Shown: positions 15,809 to 24,344, numbered from the stretch's first letter. The stretch is 64,000 nucleotides of DNA from DATFVJ01 sp963826515 (GCA_963826515.1 CAWGXI010000006.1:248001-312000), one strand, 5' to 3'. Translations and numbers: made by a program. The notes: a model not told the origin generated them from the letters alone.

Positions 15809-16271
15809 CAACCCGCGCGAGGGCGGCACCCCGGCGGCGGCGGTGCGAAACCTCATACATACCGGCGCGGTGACCGTTACGCCGGAGACCACGATGGCGG
15901 GCGCTGCTGCCGCCATGGTCGGGGCAAGGGCAGGCTCGGCTGTCGTCATCCAGGCGTCGTTCCTGGCCGGGATCTTGACCAAGTGGGACGTCCTGCGGGC
16001 GACCGCCTCGGGTGAGGACCCCTCAAGATCGCCGGTTTCTGAGTGGATGACCCCGCACCCGCAATCGGTGCGCCCTGACACCCCGGCCGAAGATGCCACC
16101 CGGATTATGCTCCAGCACGGTTTCCACCACCTGCCAGTGCTGGAAGGCAAGGAGGTGCGCGGCGTGATCCGGCTCCGCGACCTGCTCGCGGCCGGGATCC
16201 GCCGTCCTGCTGCACCCGCCGCCGCGCCGGCGCAGGCGGCTGACGGGATGCCTGCCGGCGCCGCCGAGTGA
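15801..16271 (+). CDS. CBS-domain pair protein
   Basis: A 156-residue cytoplasmic protein with two CBS motifs (Bateman module). The first includes TVTPETTMAGAAAAMVGARA near residue 35 and the second HPQSVRPDTPAEDATRIMLQ near residue 100, followed by HLPVLEGKEVRGVIRLRDLL. Such modules bind adenine nucleotides and sense energy state, and stand-alone pairs are frequent in actinobacterial dormancy and stress regulons. The GTG at 15801 is taken as the start. The C-terminus is Ala/Pro-rich. It is convergent with a damaged CBS-BON gene and is followed by one copy of a dispersed intergenic repeat. Confidence 0.8.
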   Translation: MADNPREGGTPAAAVRNLIHTGAVTVTPETTMAGAAAAMVGARAGSAVVIQASFLAGILTKWDVLRATASGEDPSRSPVSEWMTPHPQSVRPDTPAEDATRIMLQHGFHHLPVLEGKEVRGVIRLRDLLAAGIRRPAAPAAAPAQAADGMPAGAAE

Positions 16272-16285
16272 CCGGCTGACCCTGC

Positions 16286-16313
16286 CCGCCGCCAAAGATC
16301 TGCGGGGCGCCTA
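16286..16313. repeat. copy D (short) of a dispersed intergenic repeat
   Basis: The sequence CCGCCAAAGATCTGCGGGG followed by CGCCTAG matches the right half of the longer copies at about 17.5, 45.1 and 57.7 kb. It lies between two convergent CBS-domain genes. Function is unknown. Confidence 0.45.
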
Positions 16314-16330
16314 GTGCGGTCGGTAGCCGG

Positions 16331-16949
16331 TCAGGTCGCAGTCGTTGGCTCTTGTGTGTCATCGATTTCGAACCTGAGCCGGTCCACGACGTCCACCACC
16401 CGTTGACCCCGTGCGCCATATGGACCGCAAGCGGGATCACGCTCTTCTTCTCGACTTGGCCATCCAGCGTCAGGATGCCGTCGGCGACGGTTACCTCCAC
16501 CAGGGCCGGGTTGACCCGGGGCAGCTCGTAAGTACCTTGCCAATGATCTTGGCCCGCATCCCGTCGGCTGACCTCAGGTAGACGCGCAGCAGATCATGGG
16601 TGGTGACGATGCCTGCCAGCCGGCCGCTGGCGCCGACCACCACCAGCTGCTTGATCCGGTGACGGTCCATCAGCCGGACGGCCGACACGATGGTGGCGTC
16701 TGGCGGCACGGTGACGGCAGGTGAGGTCATCACGTCCCGCGCGGCGCGGCCAGGGGCTTCTTGGAACTCTTCCTCGCGGAGCAGGTCAACATTGGAGACC
16801 ACACCAGCCACGCGGCCCTCGGGATCGAGCACGGGCAGCGCACTGACATGGTGTATGGCCATGAGGTCGGCCAGCGCCTTGAACCGCGTGTCTAACGTGA
16901 CCGTGACCACCTCGGCGGTCATGAACTCCCGGACCTTAAGATGCGCCAT
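16331..16949 (-). pseudogene. CBS-CBS-BON domain protein with two frameshifts
   Basis: The ATG at 16949 starts MAHLKVREFMTAEVVTVTLD, and two CBS motifs follow (HVSALPVLDPEGRVAGVVSN and RIKQLVVVGASGRLAGIVTT). The BON domain comes next but in other frames: VNPALVEVTVADGILTLDGQ changes frame near 16530, and VVDVVDRLRFEIDDTQEP after a second change near 16410. An intact homologue lies at 47578-48432. Because only single bases are off, sequencing error is possible. As read, the product would keep both CBS domains but lose the BON domain. Confidence 0.75.
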
Positions 16950-17514
16950 TCGGATTCCTTCGAGTGATGCGTTGCTGGTGTCCTTGACGGAGATGGCCCG
17001 CAGCGATCGGCGATGTCAGGATCGCAACATGCGCACGACCGCGCCACCGCGGTGACCTTGCAGCGCAGGCCGTGCCATTCACAAGGCCGGTATCTTGCGG
17101 GCCTGGCCGTAGCACGTAGCAACTGTGCTCGGACCCGAGTGTTGTGCGCGCTCACCCCCTGGGTTCATCCGGCGGTAGACGCTATATTCCGTGATCACCC
17201 AACCGGCATTCACAAGCCAGCGCCGCCCAGTCCAGGCTCACCTGGCACACGCTCCTACCACGGGTAAATGGCTCCGCCCGCGGCGCGAGTGCTCCTCTGC
17301 GTCTGCTCACCAATATGTTCCTTCACAAAATCATCAAAACATTTCCGGAATATGTCGGGGTGGTGAATTGACTGCGGCGGAGGCCTCAACAGGGCGACGG
17401 AACTCACGCACGGATGGATCAAGATTCCCATGCCGGATATCGGCCAGGGAGGCCTCGTGAGTCTGGGCGGTAGCGGCACCGGGCCGGCACGGCGGAGGAG
17501 GAGCCTATAGGGGA
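16950..17514. other. intergenic region without recognisable gene
   Basis: No frame in this stretch shows family-like sequence or consistent codon bias. The frames present are short and Arg/Ser/Pro-rich in every direction. It contains a locally AT-richer patch near 17310-17370 that may be regulatory. It is followed by copy A of the dispersed repeat. Confidence 0.4.
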
Positions 17515-17600
17515 GCTATCGGCGACGACGACAACGACCCCGGTCGTCCATCTGGGCGCCGATCCGCGCCGCCAAAGATCCACGGGCTACGCCCTAGAGC
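17515..17600. repeat. copy A of a dispersed intergenic repeat
   Basis: It contains CTATCGGCGACGACGACAAC, then CCCCGGTCGTC, then CTGGGCGCCGATCCGCGCCG and CCAAAGATC, ending GCCCTAG. The same ordered blocks occur at 45067-45155 (direct) and 57645-57760 (inverted). The end may fold as a GGGCGCC/GGGC-GCCC hairpin. It does not encode a conserved frame that I can defend. Confidence 0.6.
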
Positions 17601-17831
17601 CGGGCATATTCCTGGAGCGGACCGTGTACCCGCAGTGCTCAAGCGCAAGCGCGCCCATCTCGCTCTCGTCTGCTAGCAGGCACGCGATCCTGTGCACCCC
17701 AGCGGCCACGTTGCGACGACGGTTCCGGGTCCGCTGCGGCGGTACCTTTCGCACCACCGCTACCTCGGCCCCCTTCACAGACCGTCACCAGCCGGCTGCA
17801 CGGACAGGCGCCAGTGCGCTGACCATGAACT

Positions 17832-18836
17832 TCACCGGGGCGCAACGCGCCGGGTTTGCCGCGGCGGGCGGTGCCGACCAGGCTCGGCTCGGTGCGGCCC
17901 AGGCTCGGCTCGCCGACGTTCCGCCCCCGGACTGCCGGTGCGGCGGTGCCTGGCCGCACGGACCGGTGGTGACGTGAGCGGCGATATGAGGGCCCGGCGG
18001 CCACCGGCTCGCTTGGCCGTTCCGGCCTGCGGCGCTTGGGCAGAGCCCGGTGTGGCCGGCGTGCCTGACGGTGTCGGCGAGAGCGTGGGCGTCGGGGCCG
18101 GGGATGACGTCGATGGTGGCGATGTCGGGGGTGGTGTTGGTGTGGGCGCCGGCGCCTGGGTCTGGCAGGTCGTGCGGGCCTGCCTGGGGGCGGCGGCAGG
18201 CGTGGCTGCGGGGCTGGCCTGGCCAGTTAGCGGAGCGCACGTCGTGGGAAGCGGCGTCGGTTGGATAGGTCTGGGCGGTGCCTTGGCCGAGGAAGGCGAC
18301 GGCGACGGCGAGGGGAGGGGGATAGCGGGGCTCGGTCCGGGTGTGCCAGGCCCCAGGTTGATCGCTGGATGGTTTGCCGGCGGCTTCGGGTTTGTGTGCT
18401 GCAACAGCGAGCTGATCTGTGCGGCCACCGTATGGCGCAGCGCGGGGCTGCCGAGGATCGCCGCCGCAGCGACGAGTGCGGCTCCGGCGGCCGCGAGTGC
18501 GGGCCGCAGCCAGCCGCCACCCGCCCGCGGCCGCTGCACAGCCGACTTCAGCGCCACGACGATCGCTGTGACAGTTGGCAGCCCGGATTTGACAACTGGC
18601 ACCAGGCTAGATTTGAGGGCCGCGATCACGGGCCGCAGGCTGGGCGGGCTTGCCCTGACGTCCGCGGTGACGGATCGCAGCCAGCCCAGGAGCAGGCCGA
18701 GGCCCTCCCGGGATGGCTCGTGGGCGATCCTGCTGCGGATCCGCTCCAGGCCGTCCCCGGACGGCACGACGCTGTCCGCCGCCGCGTGCAACGCGCGGCG
18801 CATGCGCTCGCCGTACTCGGCTTCCGGTTCCGTCAT
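17832..18836 (-). CDS. anti-sigma-factor-like membrane protein with Pro/Thr-rich extracytoplasmic tail
   Basis: A 334-residue protein. Residues 1-105 are cytoplasmic and charged (MTEPEAEYGERMRRALHAAA, like the start of proteins encoded with SigE-type ECF factors). A transmembrane helix follows (ALAAAGAALVAAAAILG), then about 170 residues rich in Pro, Ser, Thr and Ala that probably cross the wall. Its ATG overlaps the stop of a decayed ECF sigma gene (TCATGA), the classical sigma/anti-sigma arrangement. No zinc-finger motif is seen. With its sigma partner broken it may be orphaned. Confidence 0.65.
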   Translation of the reverse strand: MTEPEAEYGERMRRALHAAADSVVPSGDGLERIRSRIAHEPSREGLGLLLGWLRSVTADVRASPPSLRPVIAALKSSLVPVVKSGLPTVTAIVVALKSAVQRPRAGGGWLRPALAAAGAALVAAAAILGSPALRHTVAAQISSLLQHTNPKPPANHPAINLGPGTPGPSPAIPLPSPSPSPSSAKAPPRPIQPTPLPTTCAPLTGQASPAATPAAAPRQARTTCQTQAPAPTPTPPPTSPPSTSSPAPTPTLSPTPSGTPATPGSAQAPQAGTAKRAGGRRALISPLTSPPVRAARHRRTGSPGAERRRAEPGPHRAEPGRHRPPRQTRRVAPR

Positions 18837-19110
18837 GACTCCTGCTCCAGCACGCTGCGGAGCGCGGCCATGCCACGCGCCGTGTGCCTTTTCACCGCTC
18901 CATTGCTGAGCCCCATGACGCTGGCGATCTGCGCCTCCGGCAGGTCCGCGTAGCAGCGCCTCCCGCTGAAGGGCCGACGGTCGGTGTCACGCAGCGGCCG
19001 CAGGCTCTGTGCATCGCCACGAACGCGTCCTGCGCGACCTCCTCCGCGGCAAGCGTTTCGGACTCGTCAGTGTGACGCGTGGCTTCGCCACGGGGTTTAC
19101 GAATGGACAC
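18833..19110 (-). pseudogene. SigE-family ECF sigma factor remnant
   Basis: Two pieces of an ECF sigma factor are visible. A region-2 piece reads ETLAAEEVAQDAFVAMHRA. After a deletion and frame change, a region-4 piece reads ADLPEAQIASVMGLSNGAVK and then RHTARGMAALRSVLEQES up to the stop at 18833-18835. The DNA-binding helix (IASVMGLSNGAVKRHTARG) survives, but most of region 2 and the linker are missing. The stop overlaps the anti-sigma ATG. Confidence 0.65.
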
Positions 19111-19146
19111 GACTGCTTGCTTCGTATAGGTCGGACTAATATGTGG

Positions 19147-19404
19147 CTAATGGATGCCCGAGGTGCGCGATTGGCGCGACCGGGTCTGGCGCGCCAATCG
19201 GGCGGCTGCGGGAATCACGCTGCCCGCACGCTCTCCGAGGGTGCGCCATTCGCCTGGTTGCAGGGGAGGACGCCAAGGGCGACGCAGGTGTCCGTGCGCG
19301 GCGAGTTCGCGCGAGCGTGCGGCCTCGCGGGTGCGGATGTCTTCGACAGTTCCTTCTGGAATGCTATCCGGAACGTGGGCGGTCATAGTGACGAGATACT
19401 CCAT
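19147..19404 (-). pseudogene. truncated muconolactone delta-isomerase family protein
   Basis: The ATG at 19404, after a well-placed AGGAGG, starts MEYLVTMTAHVPDSIPEGTV and continues AARSRELAAHGHLRRPWRPP to GEWRTLG. This matches the first 55-60 residues of muconolactone isomerase-like ferredoxin-fold proteins. The remaining C-terminal half is replaced by unrelated Arg/Ser-rich sequence ending at 19147. The normal family length is about 90-95 residues, so the second strand-helix unit is lost. It is probably inactive. Confidence 0.6.
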
Positions 19405-19571
19405 CGTTAGCGCCTCCTGGGCCGGCGGCGGTGCTCCGCATGTCTCTGACTGACGGGGCTTGTGCGAACCGGTGCGCTGCCGCTCACCGCTTCCCAAGGA
19501 CCGCAACTGCGCTCATTCTGACGTAAGTGGCCTCTGTAAAGGCCACCGGGCTTAATGGTGGCATCCGCGGT

Positions 19572-19885
19572 TCATCCTCGAGCAGTATTGGCGGTCACGC
19601 GGTGCCAGGCGCCAAGTGCGGCCTCGATATCGTCCGCGGTGATGCCGACATGTGTGAGCATCCGGATTCGGTCGCCGATCAGTGTGACGAGCACCCCTCG
19701 GCGGCCAGCAGATCTGCCCACTCCCTGACGTCGCGACCGGTACCGGTCACCTGCACGAATACGATGTTGGTCTCCACGCGGGCAGGATCAACGGAGCCTG
19801 GCAGGACATCAGCGATGCCCTCGGCCAGCCGGTGGGCATGCGCGTGGTCCTCATGCAGCCGCCCCGGCCCCTCCGAGTGGCGGCA
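19572..19885 (-). pseudogene. C-terminal fragment of a threonine-aldolase-like PLP enzyme, frameshifted
   Basis: Reading leftwards, HEDHAHAHRLAEGIADVLPG and NIVFVQVTGTGRDVREWADL match the small domain of low-specificity threonine aldolases. A one-base loss in a G run near 19694 shifts the frame, and the true end continues LIGDRIRMLTHVGITADDIE to a stop at 19572-19574. The PLP-binding domain is absent. On its right side the fragment is fused to a TetR fragment. Confidence 0.6.
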
Positions 19886-20030
19886 AAGGCTGGAAAGAAA
19901 ATCTGCTGCCAGTTCCATGGTGGTTTGCCGCTCGTTCAGCCAGCCGTCGAACACCTCGGCGGTGGCTACCCGCAGCGGCTCGTTCGTGCTCGCGACCTCC
20001 AGCGCCACGGTTGCGATGGGCAGGCGTCGG
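19886..20030 (-). pseudogene. C-terminal fragment of a TetR-family (LmrA/YxaF-like) regulator
   Basis: The residues PIATVALEVASTNEPLRVAT followed by AEVFDGWL match the ligand-domain segment of LmrA/YxaF-type TetR regulators. The HTH domain is absent and the downstream helix is cut. The same reading frame continues into the aldolase fragment, a mosaic junction that points to deletion between two former genes. Confidence 0.5.
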
Positions 20031-20049
20031 CGTAGTCGGTGGCACGAAG

Positions 20050-20433
20050 GGTCTCTGCCGCACCGCTGCGACGGCAGCCTTGGCGTTCGGGTGGATGGCC
20101 AAGCGCGAGATCCCCCAGGAGCGCTTCGAACGCTGGGCGGAGCCGTTGGAAGACCCCCGGATCAGGCGCGACCTGCGCAAATACGCCGGCGACGCCCGCA
20201 ACGGCAGGCGCGCCATGTCTTCGGCGACTGCCTCGGTCGGCAGCTACACACGCCCGGTGCTCGTCCTGTGGGCAGCGGATGATCGTCTCATGCCGGCCGA
20301 GCACGGACCACGACTCGCAGCCGCCTTCCCTGCTAGCGAGCTCCATGAGATCCCCGACAGCTACACGCTCGTCCCGGTCGACCAACCCGAGCTACTTGCC
20401 GAACACCTACGTCGGTTCACGGCCGCCAGTTGA
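20050..20433 (+). pseudogene. C-terminal half of an alpha/beta hydrolase
   Basis: Residues AFGWMAKREIPQERFERWAE, then SYTRPVLVLWAADDRLMPAE and QPELLAEHLRRF, match the cap and C-terminal part of an alpha/beta hydrolase. The catalytic Asp is in WAADD and the expected His region is replaced by IPDSYTLVP. The N-terminal half with the nucleophile elbow is missing. It overlaps the opposite-strand TetR fragment, so this locus is a patchwork. Confidence 0.55.
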
Positions 20434-20537
20434 TCTCGGCCTACCGCCCGAGCCCAATGAGCGGCTTGTTGCGGCATCGGCATAGTGCGGTCGATAGGTT
20501 GCGTGCGCCCCGGCGGCCCCACTACAGTTAGCTGACG

Positions 20538-20563
20538 CTAACGTTTACTATTGCTAACGTTAG
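20538..20563. promoter_or_regulatory. inverted-repeat operator candidate
   Basis: CTAACGTT (20538-20545) and AACGTTAG (20556-20563) form an 8-bp inverted repeat with a 10-bp spacer. Each arm contains the palindrome AACGTT. An outer CAGT...ACTG pair extends the symmetry. It is the most AT-rich patch here and lies upstream of the ArsR gene. The cognate regulator may be that ArsR protein or the lost TetR protein. Confidence 0.5.
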
Positions 20564-20601
20564 TGACTGTCGACGTTCGTGGAGAGACCAAGGGAGACCC
20601 G

Positions 20602-20725
20602 ATGGGCCACCCAGTCGCGGAGCGCGCGGAAGTTCTACGCCGAGCTGCTCGGCCGTCCGGTGATCGCCGGTCACCGGACGGGACCAGGCCGGGCTCTGGA
20701 GCTGACCGAGCGCCATGAGTACTGA
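20602..20725 (+). pseudogene. short VOC-family remnant
   Basis: One frame reads SARKFYAELLGRPVIAGHR, the start of a VOC domain, and runs to a TGA at 20723-20725 after about 35 codons. The ATG at 20602 is in a different frame. It overlaps the ArsR start by 11 bp. It is probably the scar of a VOC gene once co-transcribed with the regulator. Confidence 0.35.
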
Positions 20726-21050
20726 GCCGCAGGATGTCGCGGCGGGCGGCGAGCTAGCGACCGATGAGGCGCTCAAGGCGATAGCCGAGCCGCGCCGTCG
20801 GGCTATCCTGCGGCTTGTCGCCGATGACGAACTGCCAGCGGGCGAGATCGCCGCGGGCTTCGATGTCAGCAGGACAGCGGTGAGCCAGCACCTCACGGTG
20901 CTCAAGAACGCGGGCCTGCTGACCGAGCGCCGCGACGGCACCCGGCGGCTGTACCGGGCGCGGCCGGAAGGGCTGGACGGCCTCCGGCAGCTCCTCGACG
21001 ACATGTGGGCGTCATCCCTGGACGTCGCCCGCAAGTTGACCACAGCCTGA
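20715..21050 (+). CDS. ArsR/SmtB-family transcriptional regulator
   Basis: A 111-residue winged-helix regulator. The core is EALKAIAEPRRRAILRLVAD, then LPAGEIAAGFDVSRTAVSQH (recognition helix) and LTVLKNAGLLTERRDGTRRL (wing). No Cys pair suggests a metal site, so it more likely belongs to the non-metal ArsR group often paired with SRPBCC or VOC genes. The ATG at 20715 gives the usual length. A palindromic operator candidate lies about 150 bp upstream. It is intact. Confidence 0.85.
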   Translation: MSTEPQDVAAGGELATDEALKAIAEPRRRAILRLVADDELPAGEIAAGFDVSRTAVSQHLTVLKNAGLLTERRDGTRRLYRARPEGLDGLRQLLDDMWASSLDVARKLTTA

Positions 21051-21238
21051 AGTCCGGGCAGGCCAGCGGCCTCCTCAGGGCCTTCAACGCCAGGGTCATG
21101 GTCATGCGGCCGCGCGGCGCGGGAGTCCCGGAGGATGACCGCTTCGCCAGCAGGCGCTGCCGGCTGCGGGCCAGGATGAATCGCTTCGCCAGGGCGCGGG
21201 TCTAAAGGGGTGATGGATCCGAAAGGAAGGACCCGAAG

Positions 21239-21702
21239 ATGCGCAACGCACGAGCTAGGACTGAGGCAGGCTCAGCGGCCGAGATCCAGAAGCCCGATGA
21301 GCAGTGGCGCAAGGAGCTAACTCCCCAGCAGTACAGCGTCCTGCGCAAGGGCCACACCGAGCGGCCATTCACCGGCGAGTACGTCCATAAGCACGACGAC
21401 GGCATCTTCCGTTGCGCCGGCTGCGGGAGTGAGCTGTTCCGGTCGGACGCAAAGTTCGATTCGGGCACGGGCTGGCCGAGCTTCTACGAGCCGGCCGTTG
21501 CCGAGGCGGTCGAACTGCGGCCGGACAACAGCCTGTTCATGCGCCGGACGGAGGTCGTCTGCCGCCGCTGCGGCGGCCACCTCGGCCATGTCTTCGGCGA
21601 CGGGCCGGCCCGACGGGCGACCGCTACTGCATCAACTCCTGCTCGCTGGCCTTCGAGCCCGCGACGGCGAACCAGGATCGGGACGACGGCCAGCCCGCCT
21701 GA
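21239..21702 (+). pseudogene. msrB: methionine-R-sulfoxide reductase B, frameshifted before the catalytic Cys
   Basis: The ATG at 21239 follows AAGGAAGG. The MsrB core is clear: ELTPQQYSVLRKGHTERPFT, FRCAGCGSELF with the first zinc CxxC, FDSGTGWPSFYEP, and VCRRCGGHLGHVF with the second CxxC. Just after GHVFGDGP the frame changes near 21612. The other frame continues TGDRYCINSCSLAFEP, holding the catalytic Cys of RYCINS, to the TGA at 21700-21702. As read, the product lacks its catalytic residue. A single-base error would explain it. Confidence 0.8.
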
Positions 21703-21926
21703 CCCTGGCACCCACGCGGTTGACCACTGCCGCACCGCGTTACCGCGGCACCGTGCGAGCGCAGCTGGCACGGTGCCGCTTTCTCGAGTGAGCGCGGGTG
21801 TGCTCTCCAGTAGCCGCGCTGCCGGCATCGCGGCAGGCCCCGAGGGGGCCACCGCACGACAACGGCCGGTCTACTACCGTGACGACGGCACGTCCCAGCT
21901 TCGGCACAGCAGCTACGGGAGACGTC

Positions 21927-22217
21927 ATGAGCCTATTCGGCCGCGCTGATGACCACCAGTGGTCGCAGCAGCATCTGTCGCACTACATCGAGGGAGACCT
22001 CGGCCGCCGCGCCCGCCGCCGTCTGAGCCGTCATGCTCGTCACTGTGCTGACTGCGGGCGAGGCATCCTCGCGACGCGGGCGCTGGTGCATATGATCCAG
22101 GGACTCGACGGCATGGAGGGCATCCGCGCGCCAGCGGGGATCTTCGACCGGGTTCGGGCCGGCGGTGCGGGCGGCGAGCCCGGTGGCGCCTCGCCGGCCC
22201 CGCCTCAGAACGCGTGA
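21927..22217 (+). CDS. zinc-finger anti-sigma factor (zf-HC2 type)
   Basis: A 96-residue soluble protein with the ZAS motif His-x3-Cys-x2-Cys (HARHCADCGRG) near residue 40, the signature of anti-sigma factors that occlude ECF regions 2 and 4. There is no transmembrane helix, so it may be cytosolic and redox- or zinc-responsive like RsrA. The ATG at 21927 follows GGGAGA. Its stop overlaps the start of the ECF sigma gene (GTGATG), so here the anti-sigma gene comes first, the reverse of the commonest order. Confidence 0.78.
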   Translation: MSLFGRADDHQWSQQHLSHYIEGDLGRRARRRLSRHARHCADCGRGILATRALVHMIQGLDGMEGIRAPAGIFDRVRAGGAGGEPGGASPAPPQNA

Positions 22218-22819
22218 TGCCACAGCGGCGCGGCAAGCGCGCTCCGGCGCCGGCGCCGACTGAGGCCAGCCTCGTCGCCCGCGCCAGGGCCGGGGATGTC
22301 GATGCGTTCGAGCAGCTGGCGGGCGCGCACGCCGACCGCCTGTTCGCGCTACTTCTGCGGCTGCTCGGCGATCGCAGCGAGGCCGAGGATGTAGCCCAGG
22401 AGGTTATGCTGCGCGCCTGGCAGGGCATCGCCCGCTTCCAGGGCCGTTCCAGTTTCTTCACCTGGCTCTACCGGATCGCGGTTAACGAAGCCAACCGCTC
22501 GCTGGACAAAAGGTCCCGCAGGCCGGCCAGCGTCTCGATCGATGCCGAAGCACTGCAGCTGCCCGCTTCCCCTCACGATGAGCCATCCCGGCAGGCCGAG
22601 GACAGCGAGCTGCGCGCGGCGCTCGTTAAGGCCCTGACCAGCCTGCCGCCGCCCTACTTGACCGCGATCGTGCTGCGCGACGTCGAGGGCCTGTCGACAC
22701 AGGAGGCCGCGGAAATCGCCGGCGTCGGCCAGAGCGCCTTCAAGAGCCGCCTGCACCAGGCGCGCCTGAGGGTCCGGGCAGCGATCGGCGATCGGGCATT
22801 GATCACCGCCGGTGGATGA
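22217..22819 (+). CDS. ECF RNA polymerase sigma factor
   Basis: A 200-residue ECF sigma factor. Region 2 contains DAFEQLAGAHADRLFALLLR, AEDVAQEVMLRAWQGIARFQ and the promoter-melting segment SFFTWLYRIAVNEANRSLDK. Region 4 contains SLPPPYLTAIVLRDVEGLST and EAAEIAGVGQSAFKSRLHQA with the helix-turn-helix. The overlapping ATG at 22217 is preferred to the GTG at 22214. It is translationally coupled to the anti-sigma gene. Complete and normal in length; the target promoter is unknown. Confidence 0.88.
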   Translation: MPQRRGKRAPAPAPTEASLVARARAGDVDAFEQLAGAHADRLFALLLRLLGDRSEAEDVAQEVMLRAWQGIARFQGRSSFFTWLYRIAVNEANRSLDKRSRRPASVSIDAEALQLPASPHDEPSRQAEDSELRAALVKALTSLPPPYLTAIVLRDVEGLSTQEAAEIAGVGQSAFKSRLHQARLRVRAAIGDRALITAGG

Positions 22820-23050
22820 TCCGGTCGCTGTCGTGCCCGCCGCGCGAAGGTGCTCTGGATGGCCGAGATTACGGCGCCGCGCGTCGCCTCCGGGTAGCGG
22901 GCCGGCCGCAGCGTGGTCCACGATCGGAACGGGGGTGCGATGTGGGCGCAAGCACGCCAGCGCGGGTGCCGGTGGACCGGGCACGAGCAGGCAGCCCGCC
23001 TGCAACCTGGCAACTACCAGGAGGCCGTCCGGCCGGCGAGCAGAGCAGCA

Positions 23051-23233
23051 TCAGGATCGGGGCATCGGTGACCTGCGCCGGGTGTCGTCATCGAGCAGGT
23101 AGACATAGGGACATTCACGAGGGGATGCTGCCATGCACGCCCGGCAAGGCCGTTCGGGATCAAGGACACAGGCGTCCTCTTGCTCGGCTGCGAGTAGCGG
23201 CACGCCGCCCGACCGGACCTCCATGAACCTCAT
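23051..23233 (-). CDS. small Cys-rich protein of unknown function
   Basis: A 60-codon frame whose C-terminal part reads CVLDPERPCRACMAASPREC and then PYVYLLDDD. The Cys spacing C-x7-C-x2-C-x9-C suggests a metal-binding knuckle, and similar short Cys/Pro motifs occur in streptomycete hypothetical proteins (recollection, not a search). The ATG at 23233 or 23224 could be the start, and neither has a strong ribosome-binding site. The flanking 22820-23050 and 23234-23492 hold nothing I can support. Confidence 0.4.
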   Translation of the reverse strand: MRFMEVRSGGVPLLAAEQEDACVLDPERPCRACMAASPRECPYVYLLDDDTRRRSPMPRS

Positions 23234-23492
23234 TCGGACACGGGCCAGGTCGCCAAGCCAGGGGCGAAGGTCCGCAGTCTGTCCCCGCGCCGCCCCCGGC
23301 GTGCCTGGAATCCGATGCGCAGCGCACACCGCGCCGGACGGGTAATCGCCTGGCGCAGCGTGCTGGCGGTGGGTGCTGTAGGGGCCTCAGGGGCGCTGCC
23401 GGACACTGGGCAGCAATAGGGCGTCGCATGGATCTTTGGCGGCCTGGGTCCCTGCGCCGCCGCCCGCCGATGTGCGGCTACGGTTCGCACTC

Positions 23493-23960
23493 ATGAGGGT
23501 ATTTGTCACCGGCGGGACCGGTGCGATCGGCGGCCATGTGGTCCCGGTCCTGGCGCCGCCCACAGCGAGCAGATGCTCGCCCAGGCCCGCCACCACATCG
23601 GCCTCGTCCTGGGCCCGCCGGACAGCTGCGTCTCATCGATCCACGTGGCGGACGCGGCCGCGGCCGTCGCTGCGGCACTGCATGCTCCCGCAGGGACGTT
23701 CAACGTGGTCGATAACGAGCCGCTGACCAAGCGCCAGTACGCTGCCGCGCTCGCCGATGCCGCCGGCCAGGCCATGTGGCTGCGTGGTCCGGGCCGGGCC
23801 GCTTTGCTGTTCGGCGACCGCCTCACGTCGCTCACCCGCTCGCTGCGCGTCAGCAACGCACGGTTCCGCAACTGGATGGGCACCGCGTTGCCCCAGCGCC
23901 CGCGAGGGCTTGATCGCGACCGTAACGGCTTTAAGCAGGGCCAGCCGCCGCGGTGGGTAA
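23493..23960 (+). pseudogene. NAD(P)-dependent epimerase/dehydratase pseudogene
   Basis: The ATG at 23493 begins MRVFVTGGTGAIGGHVVPVL, the Rossmann GxxGxxG of an extended SDR. The central part with the YxxxK active site is missing. A different frame carries the C-terminal domain: SCVSSIHVADAAAAVAAALH, TFNVVDNEPLTKRQYAAALA and RSLRVSNARFR. The end shifts frame again (REGLIATVTALSRA) before the stop at 23960. It is a deleted and frameshifted remnant. Confidence 0.7.
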
Positions 23961-24344
23961 GGCACACCCAGGATGCCCCACAATTTCATCGTCGGCTGAC
24001 GGCGCCGGACTCGGAGAAATCTGGGTGCAGTAAGTAACGCATCGACTTGGGAGTAGTGGTCCGATCGCCGCTTGCCCATGTCGTACTTCGGCAGCCAGTT
24101 TGGGTTGCCAGGCCAGCAGCGTCGCGGGTGCAACGGGGGAAGACTTCGGTACACCGAAATCGCGGTATAAGCGGTATGAGCCATGCCAGCGCGGCGAACC
24201 AGATCCGGTCGGTCCGCCCGCTCGTACCGCACCCGTTGGCGGCCGTTTCCGGCTTGAATCGCGACTCCTCAGGTGACCGTTCCGGCACGGTGCGCATCAC
24301 AAAATGACTACACAGAGTACGCACATTTGGTCGATTCTGTCATA

